The notes under the pieces are model-generated. The model saw nothing but the letters and a program-made list of their open reading frames with translations. It was not told the DNA's origin and ran no database searches. Both the position numbers and the translations under genes were made by a program. A stretch of 64,000 bases of DNA from Streptomyces poonensis (GTDB lineage Bacteria > Actinomycetota > Actinomycetes > Streptomycetales > Streptomycetaceae). The DNA lies in contig NZ_BMVW01000001.1 in the NCBI RefSeq assembly GCF_014650915.1, positions 1,316,093 to 1,380,092 on the forward strand, written 5' to 3'. The number at the start of each line of letters is the position of its first letter. Position 1 is the stretch's first letter. Below, piece by piece: positions 42,882-51,012 of the stretch.

Positions 42882-43805
42882 CGAGTGCCCGAGCTCCGCC
42901 GCCGACTCGTCCGCCGTCACCGACACGGACCCCGAGTCGGGCGCCGGCCGCAGCGGGAACGGGTCCACCGTGGTCTCGTCGATCACCGGCGGAGCCGGCC
43001 GCGGCGGCTTCGGCATGACCGCCGCCTCCGAGTGCCCCCCGCACCCGTACGCCAGCGACACCATCCGCCCGTCCGCCGGCGCGAACTCGTTCGCGCACAC
43101 ACCGAAGGCCTGCCCCAGGGAGCCCCCGATGGGCACCAGGAAGCCGCAGCTGGCGCAGGACGCGGGTGCCGCCTGCGCCATGGTGGTCTTGGGCCCGTAG
43201 GCCTCCTCCCAGCGGTCGGCCGCGGTGTGGAGGCCGTAGCGGGAGAGCACACGGGCGCGCCGCATGCCCAGTTCCTCGGCGACGGCGCTGATCGAACCGC
43301 GTGAGGGCGCCACGGGCAGCAGCGCCGGCGGCCCGTCGGTGACCTCGGCGTCCTCCGCCTCCACCAGCTCGGCCATCTCCTCGGAGACCGCGGAGTTCGG
43401 CGGCGGCTCCTCCTCGCCGGAGTAACCGGGCTCCAGCCGGAGGTCGTCGGCGTCGGTGGGCAGCAGGTCCCCCGGGCCGAGGTCGCCGGGGCGCAGCCGC
43501 TCGCTCCACGGCACCCACTCCGGCGCGAGCAGCGCGTCGGGGCCGGGCAGCAGCACGACCTCGTCGAGCGTCACGAACCGGGCGCGCGAGGCCCGGGCCA
43601 CGGTCACGGCCCAGCGCCAGCCTCTGTACCCCAGTTCCTTGCACTCGAAGAAATGCGTGACAACGCGGTCCCCCTCGGACACGAGCCCCGCGTGTTCGCC
43701 GACGACACCGGGCGCGGCGGCCTCCTCGGCGGCGGCCCGGGCGAGGTCGACGGCCTCTGCGCACAGACGGTCGGGGGTGCGGCTTCGCGTTGTCGCTGCG
43801 CTCAC
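42879..43805 (-). CDS. DUF3027 protein
   Basis: A 308-residue protein of the actinobacterial DUF3027 family: DRLCAEAVDLARAAAEEAA, FFECKELGYRGWRWAVTVARA, DEVVLLPGPDALLAPEWVPWSERLRPGDLGPGDLLP, and a C-terminal Cys-containing module ASCASCGFLVPIGGSLGQAFGVC with FAPADGRMVSLAYGCGGHSE that looks metal-binding (four Cys and a His). Start taken as GTG 43805 after GGAGAGAAG. The frame is open for 50 more codons upstream, but that part is Arg/Pro-rich shadow sequence. Function unknown; conserved in streptomycetes near the menaquinone genes. Confidence 0.9.
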   Translation of the reverse strand: MSAATTRSRTPDRLCAEAVDLARAAAEEAAAPGVVGEHAGLVSEGDRVVTHFFECKELGYRGWRWAVTVARASRARFVTLDEVVLLPGPDALLAPEWVPWSERLRPGDLGPGDLLPTDADDLRLEPGYSGEEEPPPNSAVSEEMAELVEAEDAEVTDGPPALLPVAPSRGSISAVAEELGMRRARVLSRYGLHTAADRWEEAYGPKTTMAQAAPASCASCGFLVPIGGSLGQAFGVCANEFAPADGRMVSLAYGCGGHSEAAVMPKPPRPAPPVIDETTVDPFPLRPAPDSGSVSVTADESAAELGHS

Positions 43806-44366
43806 AGGTATCGCTTCTCTCCTACGCCGTCTCACGAGTGCGCACGTCCCTCGGCGGGGGGTGCGGACGGAGCGGCTGAGGGGACCTCCCAGGCCACTGG
43901 GGGCACTGGGGGTAGGGCCGCGTCGACGTCCGCGCCCGATCGCGCTCGGGCGCACCTACGTCATCCATTCTGCGGGATGCCGGAGCGGCGCGCGGCCGAG
44001 AACAACCGCCGGGTCGTTCTAGGCACGCTACCTTCTCCCGGCCCCTGGTCCCACCCCCGACGTACGATTCCGCACTTCCGCCGCCTTCCCCACGGGCCGG
44101 CCCGGCCGTCGGCCGGGCCCCGGCGCGGTGGCGCGAAACCGCCGTGTGCCACGCCCGGTGCCGCGTCCCGGAGCACTTCGGGGCGCCGGACCTCCCCGGT
44201 ACATACCCGCCCCACCCCGGCCACCACACCCGGCGCGCACCCGGCCCGCACCGTTCCGTGTCCACCCCGTTCCGCCCCACCCGGCGCAGGGCCCACGGAC
44301 GACCTCACACCGCCCATCCGTGCAGTAACCGCACTAGGCCCCCCGAAGTCGGGGCACTATGACGGG
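43806..44366. other. Intergenic region between DUF3027 and an MFS gene
   Basis: A 560-base non-coding stretch between divergent genes. It is GC-rich with Pro/Arg-coding shadow frames on both strands but no frame with a good start and codon bias. It must hold both promoters. A CCCCGA-AGT-CGGGG-like hairpin at about 44341-44354 lies just before the MFS start. Confidence 0.5.
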
Positions 44367-45812
44367 GTGGCAGCCGCGAGGACGACCCAGAGTGCCACCG
44401 GGACGAGCGGGCCCAGGGGTGGCGGCAGGGGAGGCAGCAGCCGAGGGCGCGGAACGGGCCGGGTGAACGGTGCCGTCCGCTCCGTCGGCCGTGCCCTGCA
44501 CCTCCCGGTGACCGGCACGGCCCGCGGCATCCGCAGGGCGACGCACGCGCACGGCGCCGGTGAGTCGGGGCTCGGCAAGCTCATCGAACTGCACGCCGTC
44601 AACGGCGCTGGTGACGTGATGATCACCGTCGCGCTCGCCTCCACCGTCTTCTTCTCGGTGCCGACGGACGAGGCCCGCGGCCGGGTCGCGCTCTACCTCG
44701 CCATCACCATGGCCCCGTTCACCGTGCTCGCCCCCGTCATCGGCCCGCTGCTGGACCGGGTGCCGCACGGCCGCCGGGCCGCCATGGCATCGGCCATGCT
44801 CGCCCGGGCCCTGCTGGCGCTGCTGCTGTCCGGTGCCGTCGTCACCGGCGGCATCGAGCTCTATCCGGCCGCGCTCGGCGTACTGGTCGCGTCGAAGGCG
44901 TACGGGGTGGTCAGAAGCGCCGTGGTGCCACGGTTGCTGCCGCCCCGGTTCTCCCTGGTCAAGGCGAACTCCCGGGTGACGCTGGGCGGGCTGCTCGCTA
45001 CGGGCGCGGCCGCGCCCGTGGGGGCCGGGTTACAGGTCCTCGGACCGCGCTGGCCGCTCTACGGCGCCTGTGTGATCTTCCTCGCCGGCGCGTTCCTCTC
45101 CTTCTCGCTGCCCCGCAAGGTCGACTCGGCGAAGGGCGAGGACACGGCGCTGCTCGCGGCGGACGCCGAGCATCTGCACGGCCCGCTGCGCGGCAGGACG
45201 CCGCCGAAGCGTCCGGGTCTGCGCACCGTCGGCACCGCCGTCACCCACGGTCTCGCCGCCAACGCCGCGCTGCGCTGTCTGTCCGGCTTCCTGATCTTCT
45301 TCCTGGCGTTCCTGCTGCGCGAGCACCCGATCGCCGGGCAGAGCGCGGCCGTCTCCCTCGGCATCGTGGGGGTCGCCGCGGGCGCGGGCAACGCGCTGGG
45401 CACGGCCGTCGGGGCGTGGCTGAAATCACGGGCGCCCGAGCTGATCATCGTGACCGTCGCCGCGATCGAGCTGGGCATGGCGGTCACGGCGGCCGTCTTC
45501 TTCGGGCCCGCCCTCATGGCCTGTCTCGGGGCGGTCGCCGGCTTCGCGCAGGCCCTCGCCAAGCTGTCCCTGGACGCGCTGATCCAGCGGGACGTCCCCG
45601 AACACGTCCGCACCTCCGCCTTCGCCCGGGTCGAGACCCTGCTGCAGGTGTCCTGGGTGCTCGGCGGTGCCATAGGCATCGCGCTGCCCCTGAACGGCGT
45701 CCTCGGCCTGGCGGTGGCCGCCGCCATCGTCGCCGTCGGCTGGCTGGCCACGGTCCGCGGACTGCTCGCCTCCGCCCGCCGGCCGGGCACGGTCCGCTCC
45801 CGGCCGGCGTGA
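44367..45812 (+). CDS. MFS transporter of unknown substrate
   Basis: A 481-residue major facilitator with about 11-12 membrane segments. A Gly/Arg-rich N-tail is followed by GLGKLIELHAVNGAGDVMITVALASTVFF, motif-like GPLLDRVPHGRRAAM after the second segment, and AVVPRLLPPRFSLVKANSRV, a pattern of the actinobacterial family related to DHA3 exporters. GTG 44367 is chosen; the frame upstream is open but lacks coding character. It is followed by a lipoprotein gene and mqnBD on the same strand, though a direct link to menaquinone synthesis is not evident. Confidence 0.88.
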   Translation: MAAARTTQSATGTSGPRGGGRGGSSRGRGTGRVNGAVRSVGRALHLPVTGTARGIRRATHAHGAGESGLGKLIELHAVNGAGDVMITVALASTVFFSVPTDEARGRVALYLAITMAPFTVLAPVIGPLLDRVPHGRRAAMASAMLARALLALLLSGAVVTGGIELYPAALGVLVASKAYGVVRSAVVPRLLPPRFSLVKANSRVTLGGLLATGAAAPVGAGLQVLGPRWPLYGACVIFLAGAFLSFSLPRKVDSAKGEDTALLAADAEHLHGPLRGRTPPKRPGLRTVGTAVTHGLAANAALRCLSGFLIFFLAFLLREHPIAGQSAAVSLGIVGVAAGAGNALGTAVGAWLKSRAPELIIVTVAAIELGMAVTAAVFFGPALMACLGAVAGFAQALAKLSLDALIQRDVPEHVRTSAFARVETLLQVSWVLGGAIGIALPLNGVLGLAVAAAIVAVGWLATVRGLLASARRPGTVRSRPA

Positions 45813-45873
45813 TCCGCGGCACGCCGTGTACCCGCATGGTCACCGCTCTTGAACTGCCCGATAGCCTTCGGCC

Positions 45874-46347
45874 ATGACCACCCTGCGTTCCGAAGCGCGC
45901 CGACGTCGCGCCGTCGCCACTCTCGGCGCCGTTTCCGCCGGCCTTCTCGTCCTGGCGGCCTGTGACAAGCCGACCCCGCTGGCCACGATCACGGTCGGCT
46001 CGGACTCGGTGAGCTCCGAGACCGACTGCTACGGCGACGGCAAGACGGTCGCCACCGCCGAGCTCTCGAAGTGCCTCCAGGGCAAGGACATGAAGTCCAT
46101 CACCGTCGACCCGGACGAGACCGTCCGCTTCGGCGTGGACCCGGAGATCGCGGACGAGGGCTGGACGATCCTGATGAACGGCCAGCCGCTGACGGAGTCC
46201 AGCAAGAAGACGTACCGCACCGTCCCGGGCAGCGTGTTCTTCAACGCCCAGTACGGCGCGCAGGGCAACACCACGGTCGTCTCGGTCCGCGAGGGCGAGA
46301 ACAAGGTGACCGGGCTGTGGTCGTTCAAGCTCAAGAAGGACGCCTGA
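45874..46347 (+). CDS. DUF2771 lipoprotein
   Basis: A 157-residue protein. Residues 1-30 form a lipoprotein signal with lipobox LAAC. The mature part has the DUF2771 pattern: ATITVGSDSVSSETDCYGDG, KSITVDPDETVRFGVDPEIADEGW, VPGSVFFNAQ and the end GLWSFKLKK. Surface-located in streptomycetes, function unknown. Its 3' end overlaps the start chosen for mqnB, suggesting translational coupling. Confidence 0.9.
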   Translation: MTTLRSEARRRRAVATLGAVSAGLLVLAACDKPTPLATITVGSDSVSSETDCYGDGKTVATAELSKCLQGKDMKSITVDPDETVRFGVDPEIADEGWTILMNGQPLTESSKKTYRTVPGSVFFNAQYGAQGNTTVVSVREGENKVTGLWSFKLKKDA

Positions 46348-47144
46348 CCACGTCCGCGCCCGCCGTCCACGTCCTCGTCGCCACCGCGGTCCCCGTCGAA
46401 CGGGACGCGGTGGCACAGGCGTTCGCCGCCTCCGCCCTCGAGGTGCCCCTGCCCGCCGCGGTCCTGCACCGGTACGACGACCGGTCCGCCCACGGCACCG
46501 CGCACGGCGCGCAGGGCCCTGACGGCGCTCCGTACGTCCGGTACGACCTCCTCGCCGCCGGGGTCGGCCCCGCCCGCGCCGCCGCCTCCACCGCCGCCGC
46601 GCTGACCGCCGCCGCCCTGGCCGGCACGCCGTACGACCTCGTCGTCTCCGCCGGGATCGGCGGCGGCTTCCAGCCCGGCGCGCCCCTCGGCTCCCTCGTC
46701 GTCGCCGACACCGTCACCGCCGCCGATCTGGGCGCCGAGGCGCCGGACGCCCCGGGCGGCTTCCTCCCGGTCACCGAACTGGGCTTCGGCGTCATCCACC
46801 ACCGTCCGCCGGAATCACTCGTACGAGACGTCACGGCGGCCACGGAGGCACGCGCGGGCACCGTCCTGACCGTGTCGACCGTGACCGGCAGCGCCGCGCG
46901 CGCCGCCGAGCTGACCGCCCGCCATCCGCGCGCCCTCGCCGAGGGCATGGAGGGCTTCGGCGTCGCCGAGGCCGCCGCCGCGCACGGCACGCCCGTCCTG
47001 GAGCTGCGGGCCGTCTCGAACCCCGTCGGCCCCCGCGACCGGGCCGCCTGGCGCATCGGGGACGCGCTGGCCGCGCTCACCGGCGCCTTCGGGAAGCTCA
47101 CACCCGTACTGGAGAGTTGGACCCCACATGACCGAGCAGGCTGA
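46317..47144 (+). CDS. mqnB: Futalosine hydrolase
   Basis: A protein of about 275 residues of the nucleoside phosphorylase/hydrolase superfamily. MqnB cleaves futalosine to dehypoxanthine futalosine and hypoxanthine in the futalosine route to menaquinone. Motifs: HVLVATAVPVERDAV, ASAGIGGG-like VSAGIGGGFQPGAP, VADTVTAADLGAEAP, TVTGSAARAAEL and EGMEGFGVAEAAA (substrate Glu and Met). The start is uncertain: GTG 46317 overlaps the upstream gene by 31 bases, whereas conserved sequence begins near residue 16. It overlaps mqnD by 17 bases. Confidence 0.9.
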   Translation: MVVQAQEGRLTTSAPAVHVLVATAVPVERDAVAQAFAASALEVPLPAAVLHRYDDRSAHGTAHGAQGPDGAPYVRYDLLAAGVGPARAAASTAAALTAAALAGTPYDLVVSAGIGGGFQPGAPLGSLVVADTVTAADLGAEAPDAPGGFLPVTELGFGVIHHRPPESLVRDVTAATEARAGTVLTVSTVTGSAARAAELTARHPRALAEGMEGFGVAEAAAAHGTPVLELRAVSNPVGPRDRAAWRIGDALAALTGAFGKLTPVLESWTPHDRAG

Positions 47145-48003
47145 ACCGCACACCGCGCACACCGGCCCCCTGAAGATCGCTTACTCGCCCTGCCCGAACG
47201 ACACGTTCGTCTTCGACGCCTGGGCCCACGGCCGGGTACCGGACGCGCCCGCGCTCGACGTGACGTTCGCGGACATCGACATCACCAACGGCATGGCGGA
47301 GCGCGGCGAGTTCGACGTGCTGAAGGTGTCGTACGCCGTACTGCCGTACGTCCTCGACGAGTACGCGCTGCTGCCCTGCGGGGGCGCGCTGGGACGGGGC
47401 TGCGGCCCGCTGGTGCTGACCCGGGAGGCCGGGGCCGACCTCACGGGCCGTACCGTCGCCGTGCCGAGCGAGAAGTCCACCGCGTACCTGCTGTTCCGGC
47501 TGTGGGCGGCGGACGTGGTACCCGGCGGGGTGGGCGAGATCGTGGTCATGCCGTTCCACGAGATCATGCCGGCCGTACGGGACGGGAAGGTCGACGCGGG
47601 ACTCGTCATCCACGAGGCGCGCTTCACGTACCAGAACTACGGGCTGCACAAGCTCGCGGACATGGGCGAGCACTGGGAGCGGACCACCGGGCTGCCGATC
47701 CCGCTGGGCGCGATCATCGCCAAGCGCTCGCTGGGCGCGGAGACGCTGGAGCTGCTCGCCGCGTCGGCGCGCGCGTCGGTGCAGGCCGCCTGGGACGATC
47801 CCGAGGCGTCACGCCCGTACGTGCTCGCGCACGCGCAGGAGATGGACCCGGCGGTCGCCGACCAGCACATCGGGCTGTACGTCAACGAGTTCACGGCGGA
47901 TCTGGGCGAGAACGGCTACGCGGCGGTGCGCGGGCTGCTCACCCGCGCGGCGGCCGAGGGACTGGTACCGCCCCTCGGCCCGCAGGCACTCGACTTCCCG
48001 TAG
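47128..48003 (+). CDS. mqnD: 1,4-dihydroxy-6-naphthoate synthase
   Basis: A 291-residue member of the MqnA/MqnD family. It converts cyclic dehypoxanthine futalosine to 1,4-dihydroxy-6-naphthoate. It shows the family opening KIAYSPCPNDTFVFDAWAHG, DITNGMAERGEFDVLKVSYAV, CGPLVLTRE, VAVPSEKSTAYLLFRLW, and HEARFTYQNYGLHKLADMGEHWE with the catalytic His. It overlaps mqnB, so both are co-translated. Other pathway genes (mqnA, mqnC) are outside the window. A convergent cold-shock gene ends 16 bases after. Confidence 0.95.
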   Translation: MTEQAEPHTAHTGPLKIAYSPCPNDTFVFDAWAHGRVPDAPALDVTFADIDITNGMAERGEFDVLKVSYAVLPYVLDEYALLPCGGALGRGCGPLVLTREAGADLTGRTVAVPSEKSTAYLLFRLWAADVVPGGVGEIVVMPFHEIMPAVRDGKVDAGLVIHEARFTYQNYGLHKLADMGEHWERTTGLPIPLGAIIAKRSLGAETLELLAASARASVQAAWDDPEASRPYVLAHAQEMDPAVADQHIGLYVNEFTADLGENGYAAVRGLLTRAAAEGLVPPLGPQALDFP

Positions 48004-48019
48004 AACAGGACCCTCCGGC

Positions 48020-48403
48020 TCAGACGTCCAGCTGGTCGGCGACCGCGCGCAGCAGGCCCGCGATCTTCTTGCCGGAGGTCTTGTCGGGGTAGCGGCCCTT
48101 CTCCAGCATGGGGGTGATGTTCTCCAGCAGGGTCGTCAGGTCCTGGACGATGGACGCCAGTTCGTCGGGCTTGCGGCGCTGCGCGGCCGCGACGGAGGGG
48201 GTCGGGTCCAGGATCGTCACCGACAGCGCCTGGTCGCCGCGCTGGCCCGCGACGACGCCGAACTCCACGCGCTGGCCGGGCTTCAGGGCGTCGACTCCGG
48301 CGGGCAGGACCGAGGAATGGACGAAGACGTCACCGCCGTCGTCGCGGGAGAGAAAGCCGAAGCCCTTCTCGCTGTTGAACCACTTGACCTTGCCGGTAGG
48401 CAC
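48020..48403 (-). CDS. Cold-shock-domain protein with C-terminal extension
   Basis: A 127-residue protein. Residues 1-67 are a cold-shock domain with RNP1 KGFGFLSRDD and RNP2 VFVHSSVL, which bind single-stranded nucleic acid. Residues 70-127 form an extra helical region (ELASIVQDLTTLLENITPMLEKG, SGKKIAGLLRAVADQLDV) absent from ordinary 67-residue CspA proteins. GTG 48403 fits because the family starts PTGKVKWFN. Upstream in-frame starts add 30 Arg/Thr-rich residues and are rejected. It probably acts as an RNA chaperone. Confidence 0.92.
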   Translation of the reverse strand: MPTGKVKWFNSEKGFGFLSRDDGGDVFVHSSVLPAGVDALKPGQRVEFGVVAGQRGDQALSVTILDPTPSVAAAQRRKPDELASIVQDLTTLLENITPMLEKGRYPDKTSGKKIAGLLRAVADQLDV

Positions 48404-48597
48404 GTCTGTCCTCGTCCTCGTACTCGTCGGAAACTGCGTCGGAAAGGTGTACCGAGAGCGTTCCGGCTGGGCGGAAACGGCTCTGTATAGCACTAGAGCG
48501 GGCCGTCGGGACCCGCCGGTACCAAGGCTAATGGTCCCGGGGCCGGTGACAAGACGTCGCCCGGCTGTTCCTCCGGGCTGGGAACTACCCTGGTCCG

Positions 48598-48858
48598 GTG
48601 CGTGACAAAACCCAAACGAATTCCACCGGGCCGGGTGACCGGCTGGTCCGGGCCGGTGCCGTCGTCTTCTTCGTCGGCGTCGTGGCCACCCTCGTCACCG
48701 TCGCCCCGCTGTTCCTCGGAACGACGCCGTTCCCCACCTATATGTTCGGCCTGAGCATGTTCATGGGCGTCGGATTCCTGATCGCCGGGGCGGGCGTGCT
48801 CCAGTCGGTCGCGGCCGGACGCCGCCGGGCTCGCGAGGCGACGCGCGCCGCGCGATGA
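48598..48858 (+). CDS. Small two-pass membrane protein
   Basis: An 86-residue protein with two membrane helices: LVRAGAVVFFVGVVATLVTVAPLF and TYMFGLSMFMGVGFLIAGAGVL, with a basic C-terminal tail (AAGRRRAREATRAAR). GTG 48598 fits; no clear Shine-Dalgarno is seen. Conserved-looking in streptomycetes; function unknown. It is convergent with the HAD gene. Confidence 0.75.
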   Translation: MRDKTQTNSTGPGDRLVRAGAVVFFVGVVATLVTVAPLFLGTTPFPTYMFGLSMFMGVGFLIAGAGVLQSVAAGRRRAREATRAAR

Positions 48859-48898
48859 TCCCGGCGCGTCCGCTTCTCCCGCCGCCCGGCCGGGGTCG

Positions 48899-49552
48899 TC
48901 AGGCCGTCGCGCGGTACTCCGCGAGCCACGCCGGGAACGCCGTCAGATCGGGCAGGACGGTGTCCGCGCCCGCCGCGCGCAGTTCGTCCACGCCGTACGG
49001 CCCGGTGGCCACGGCGACGGAGTACGCGTCGGCCGCGCGGGCACCGCGTATGTCGCCGAGGTGGTCGCCGACGTACACGCTCGCGCCGTGCTCGCGCAGC
49101 GCCTCGGCCTTCTGCTCGGCCCACAGGTCACCGGTGATCGCGTCCGGCTCGATGCCGAGGTGCGCCAGGTGCAGCTTGGCGTTCGGCTCGTACTTGGCGG
49201 TCACGACGATCGCCCGGCCGCCCGCCGCGCGCACGGCCGCGATCGCCTCGCGGGCGCCGGGCAGGGCGGGCGTCGGGGCGATGGCGTGGGTGGGGTACAT
49301 CTCGCGGTAGAGGTCCGCCATGGCCGCGATCCGCTCCTCGGGGAACCAGTGCGCCAGCTCCTGCGCCAGCGGCGGTCCGAGCCGGGTGACGGCCAGGTCG
49401 GCGTCGATGTGCGTGCCCGTGCGCGCGGAGAGCGCCCGGTAGCAGGCGCGGATGCCGGGCCGGGAGTCGATCAGCGTCATGTCGAGGTCGAACCCGACGA
49501 CGGGCGCGGAAGAGGGCGCGGCGGAAGAGGTCGTGTAGGCCATATCGGCCAT
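48899..49552 (-). CDS. HAD-family hydrolase (phosphoglycolate phosphatase-like)
   Basis: A 217-residue HAD phosphatase. Motif I VGFDLDMTLIDSRPG, a helical cap, motif II VVTAKYEPNAK, motif III-IV with Lys and VYVGDHLGDIRGARAADAY. The layout matches small-molecule phosphatases such as Gph, PpaX and beta-phosphoglucomutase-type enzymes; substrate unknown. Start ATG 49552; a second ATG (MAYTT) three codons later is equally possible. Confidence 0.9.
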   Translation of the reverse strand: MADMAYTTSSAAPSSAPVVGFDLDMTLIDSRPGIRACYRALSARTGTHIDADLAVTRLGPPLAQELAHWFPEERIAAMADLYREMYPTHAIAPTPALPGAREAIAAVRAAGGRAIVVTAKYEPNAKLHLAHLGIEPDAITGDLWAEQKAEALREHGASVYVGDHLGDIRGARAADAYSVAVATGPYGVDELRAAGADTVLPDLTAFPAWLAEYRATA

Positions 49553-49598
49553 TGTGCCCAGACCGCGGCCGAGCCCTCGAGGGCGGTCCGGTGCGGTT

Positions 49599-49624
49599 CC
49601 CCGCGCCCCTTCAGGGGCGCGGGG
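49599..49624. terminator. Strong hairpin, part of a dispersed Streptomyces repeat
   Basis: Perfect 11-bp stem CCCCGCGCCCC / GGGGCGCGGGG with a TTCA loop, followed by GGCTGGGTCGATGTGCGGCT and a second short stem. From memory, this GC-rich block occurs many times between genes in Streptomyces chromosomes and acts like a terminator. Here it lies between the HAD gene and the next gene on the same strand. Confidence 0.7.
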
Positions 49625-49709
49625 CTGGGTCGATGTGCGGCTCCGCCGCGTGGGCGCGCCCAGCCACGACGGACCCGCGGACGAAACACACCGGGAGCCC
49701 GGCGGAGCG

Positions 49710-50840
49710 TCAGCGCGGGCGCTGGGACCGCCACACCAGGTAGCCGGCGGAGGCGACGGCCGCGGCGCGCAGGACCCAGGGCCAGGTCCCGGCGATCGCG
49801 TCGTTCATCTGCCCCTCGGCGATCGGGTCGCCCCACCTGCCCTCCGTACGGCCCCACAGCCAGACGATCCCGGCGGCGGCGACCGTGCCGGGGACGCCGA
49901 GCACGGCCCACTTGGCCTCGGTGCGGGTCAGGCGGCGCGACATGTAGGCGATGAGCCAGCCGAGGACCAGGGGCACGAGGCTGCCGACGAAGGCGCCGGC
50001 GACGAGGAGGGCGGCGGCGACGAGGAGCACGGGGTTCGTCCAGCCGGCCGCGGGGCGCAGCCGGGCCAGGACGCGGCGGCCGCGCCTGGCGGCGGACCCG
50101 GGTGCGGCCTTCTCGGGCGCGGCCTCGGGCTCGGGTGCGTCCTCGGGTGCGGCGGCCTTCTCGACGGCGACCGCGGCGCCCTTCTGCCGGGGGACCGTGC
50201 CGTCCTCGCCCTCCGCCTCCTTCCGGAGCGAGGGCCCCAGGAGTTCGGGGATCTCCACGCCGCCGACGAACCCGGGGGCGACGTCACTGAGCCCGAGGTC
50301 GCCGTACGGGCCGTCGCCGTGGCCGGTCCGGAAAGCGGGCGCGCCCGCGGGGTGGCCGCCGACGCGCCACCAGTCGGCGGGCGCGGTGCCGCCTTCCGCG
50401 TCGGCCTGGCGGGACGGTGCGGGTTCGGCGTCGGAGGTCTCCGCCGGCCGGGGCGGCTCCGCGGGACGCGGCCGGGGCACGATCCGGCGCAGGCCCTTCG
50501 GCCGCCGCTCCTGCGGTTCCGCGGGCTGTTTCCGTGGTGCGTCCGGCCGCTCCCGTCCCTCCGCGGGCCGCGGGCCGGGCACGGGGGCGGGCGGCCGCTC
50601 CGGTACGGCGTCGGCGGCGCCCGCGGCGGCCACGACCTCGTCGGGCGTGCCGAGGCGGGCGATGATGCGGCGCACCGAAGCCGGGCTGTCCACCGGGGTC
50701 TTCGCCCGGTGCCGGTCGATCTCGTTCCGCAGCTCCGTGACCAGCCGCACTCTCGCGGCGGACGGCAGCTGCTGTCGCTGGGCCAGGTCGCCGACCCGGC
50801 TCAGATACTCGTAGACGACCTGGTCGCTCTCAATCCCCAC
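49710..50840 (-). CDS. Multi-domain membrane protein with N-terminal HAAS-like region
   Basis: A 376-residue protein. Residues 1-80 (YEYLSRVGDLAQRQQLP, ARVRLVTELRNEIDRHRAK, SVRRIIARLGTPDEVVAAAG) resemble the HAAS signalling domain found beside membrane helices. A long Pro/Ala/Glu-rich linker follows to about residue 265. Four hydrophobic segments then end the protein: NPVLLVAAALLVAGAFVGSL, LVLGWLIAYM, VPGTVAAAGIVWLWG and WVLRAAAVASAGYLVW. GTG 50840 follows GGAGG at seven bases. Function unknown; possibly a membrane-attached signalling or sporulation-related protein. Confidence 0.8.
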   Translation of the reverse strand: MGIESDQVVYEYLSRVGDLAQRQQLPSAARVRLVTELRNEIDRHRAKTPVDSPASVRRIIARLGTPDEVVAAAGAADAVPERPPAPVPGPRPAEGRERPDAPRKQPAEPQERRPKGLRRIVPRPRPAEPPRPAETSDAEPAPSRQADAEGGTAPADWWRVGGHPAGAPAFRTGHGDGPYGDLGLSDVAPGFVGGVEIPELLGPSLRKEAEGEDGTVPRQKGAAVAVEKAAAPEDAPEPEAAPEKAAPGSAARRGRRVLARLRPAAGWTNPVLLVAAALLVAGAFVGSLVPLVLGWLIAYMSRRLTRTEAKWAVLGVPGTVAAAGIVWLWGRTEGRWGDPIAEGQMNDAIAGTWPWVLRAAAVASAGYLVWRSQRPR

Positions 50841-51012
50841 GAAGTCCCCTCCGGGACGGGTCCGTTGCCAACCTGTGCCGTGCCCTGCGCCCTCAGACGT
50901 TACCGCGCGCCCGTGAACCGGGCGCTCAGGCGTACGCGACGGGGCGCGCGCGGCTGCACCGGGTGGCCCTTGGCGGAGGTGGGTGCCCACGCCACCCGCT
51001 ACCGTGGAGCGG

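Noticed and set aside
39496..43200. 1234-residue plus-strand frame
   Set aside because: It is the antisense frame of the sacsin/Hsp90-like gene and DUF3027, very rich in Gly, Arg, Gln and His, with no domain; the minus-strand frames carry clear motifs.
43822..44317. Overlapping frames of 118-152 residues in the DUF3027-MFS gap
   Set aside because: Arg/Gly/Pro-rich in all frames, no preferred frame and no motif; taken as non-coding.
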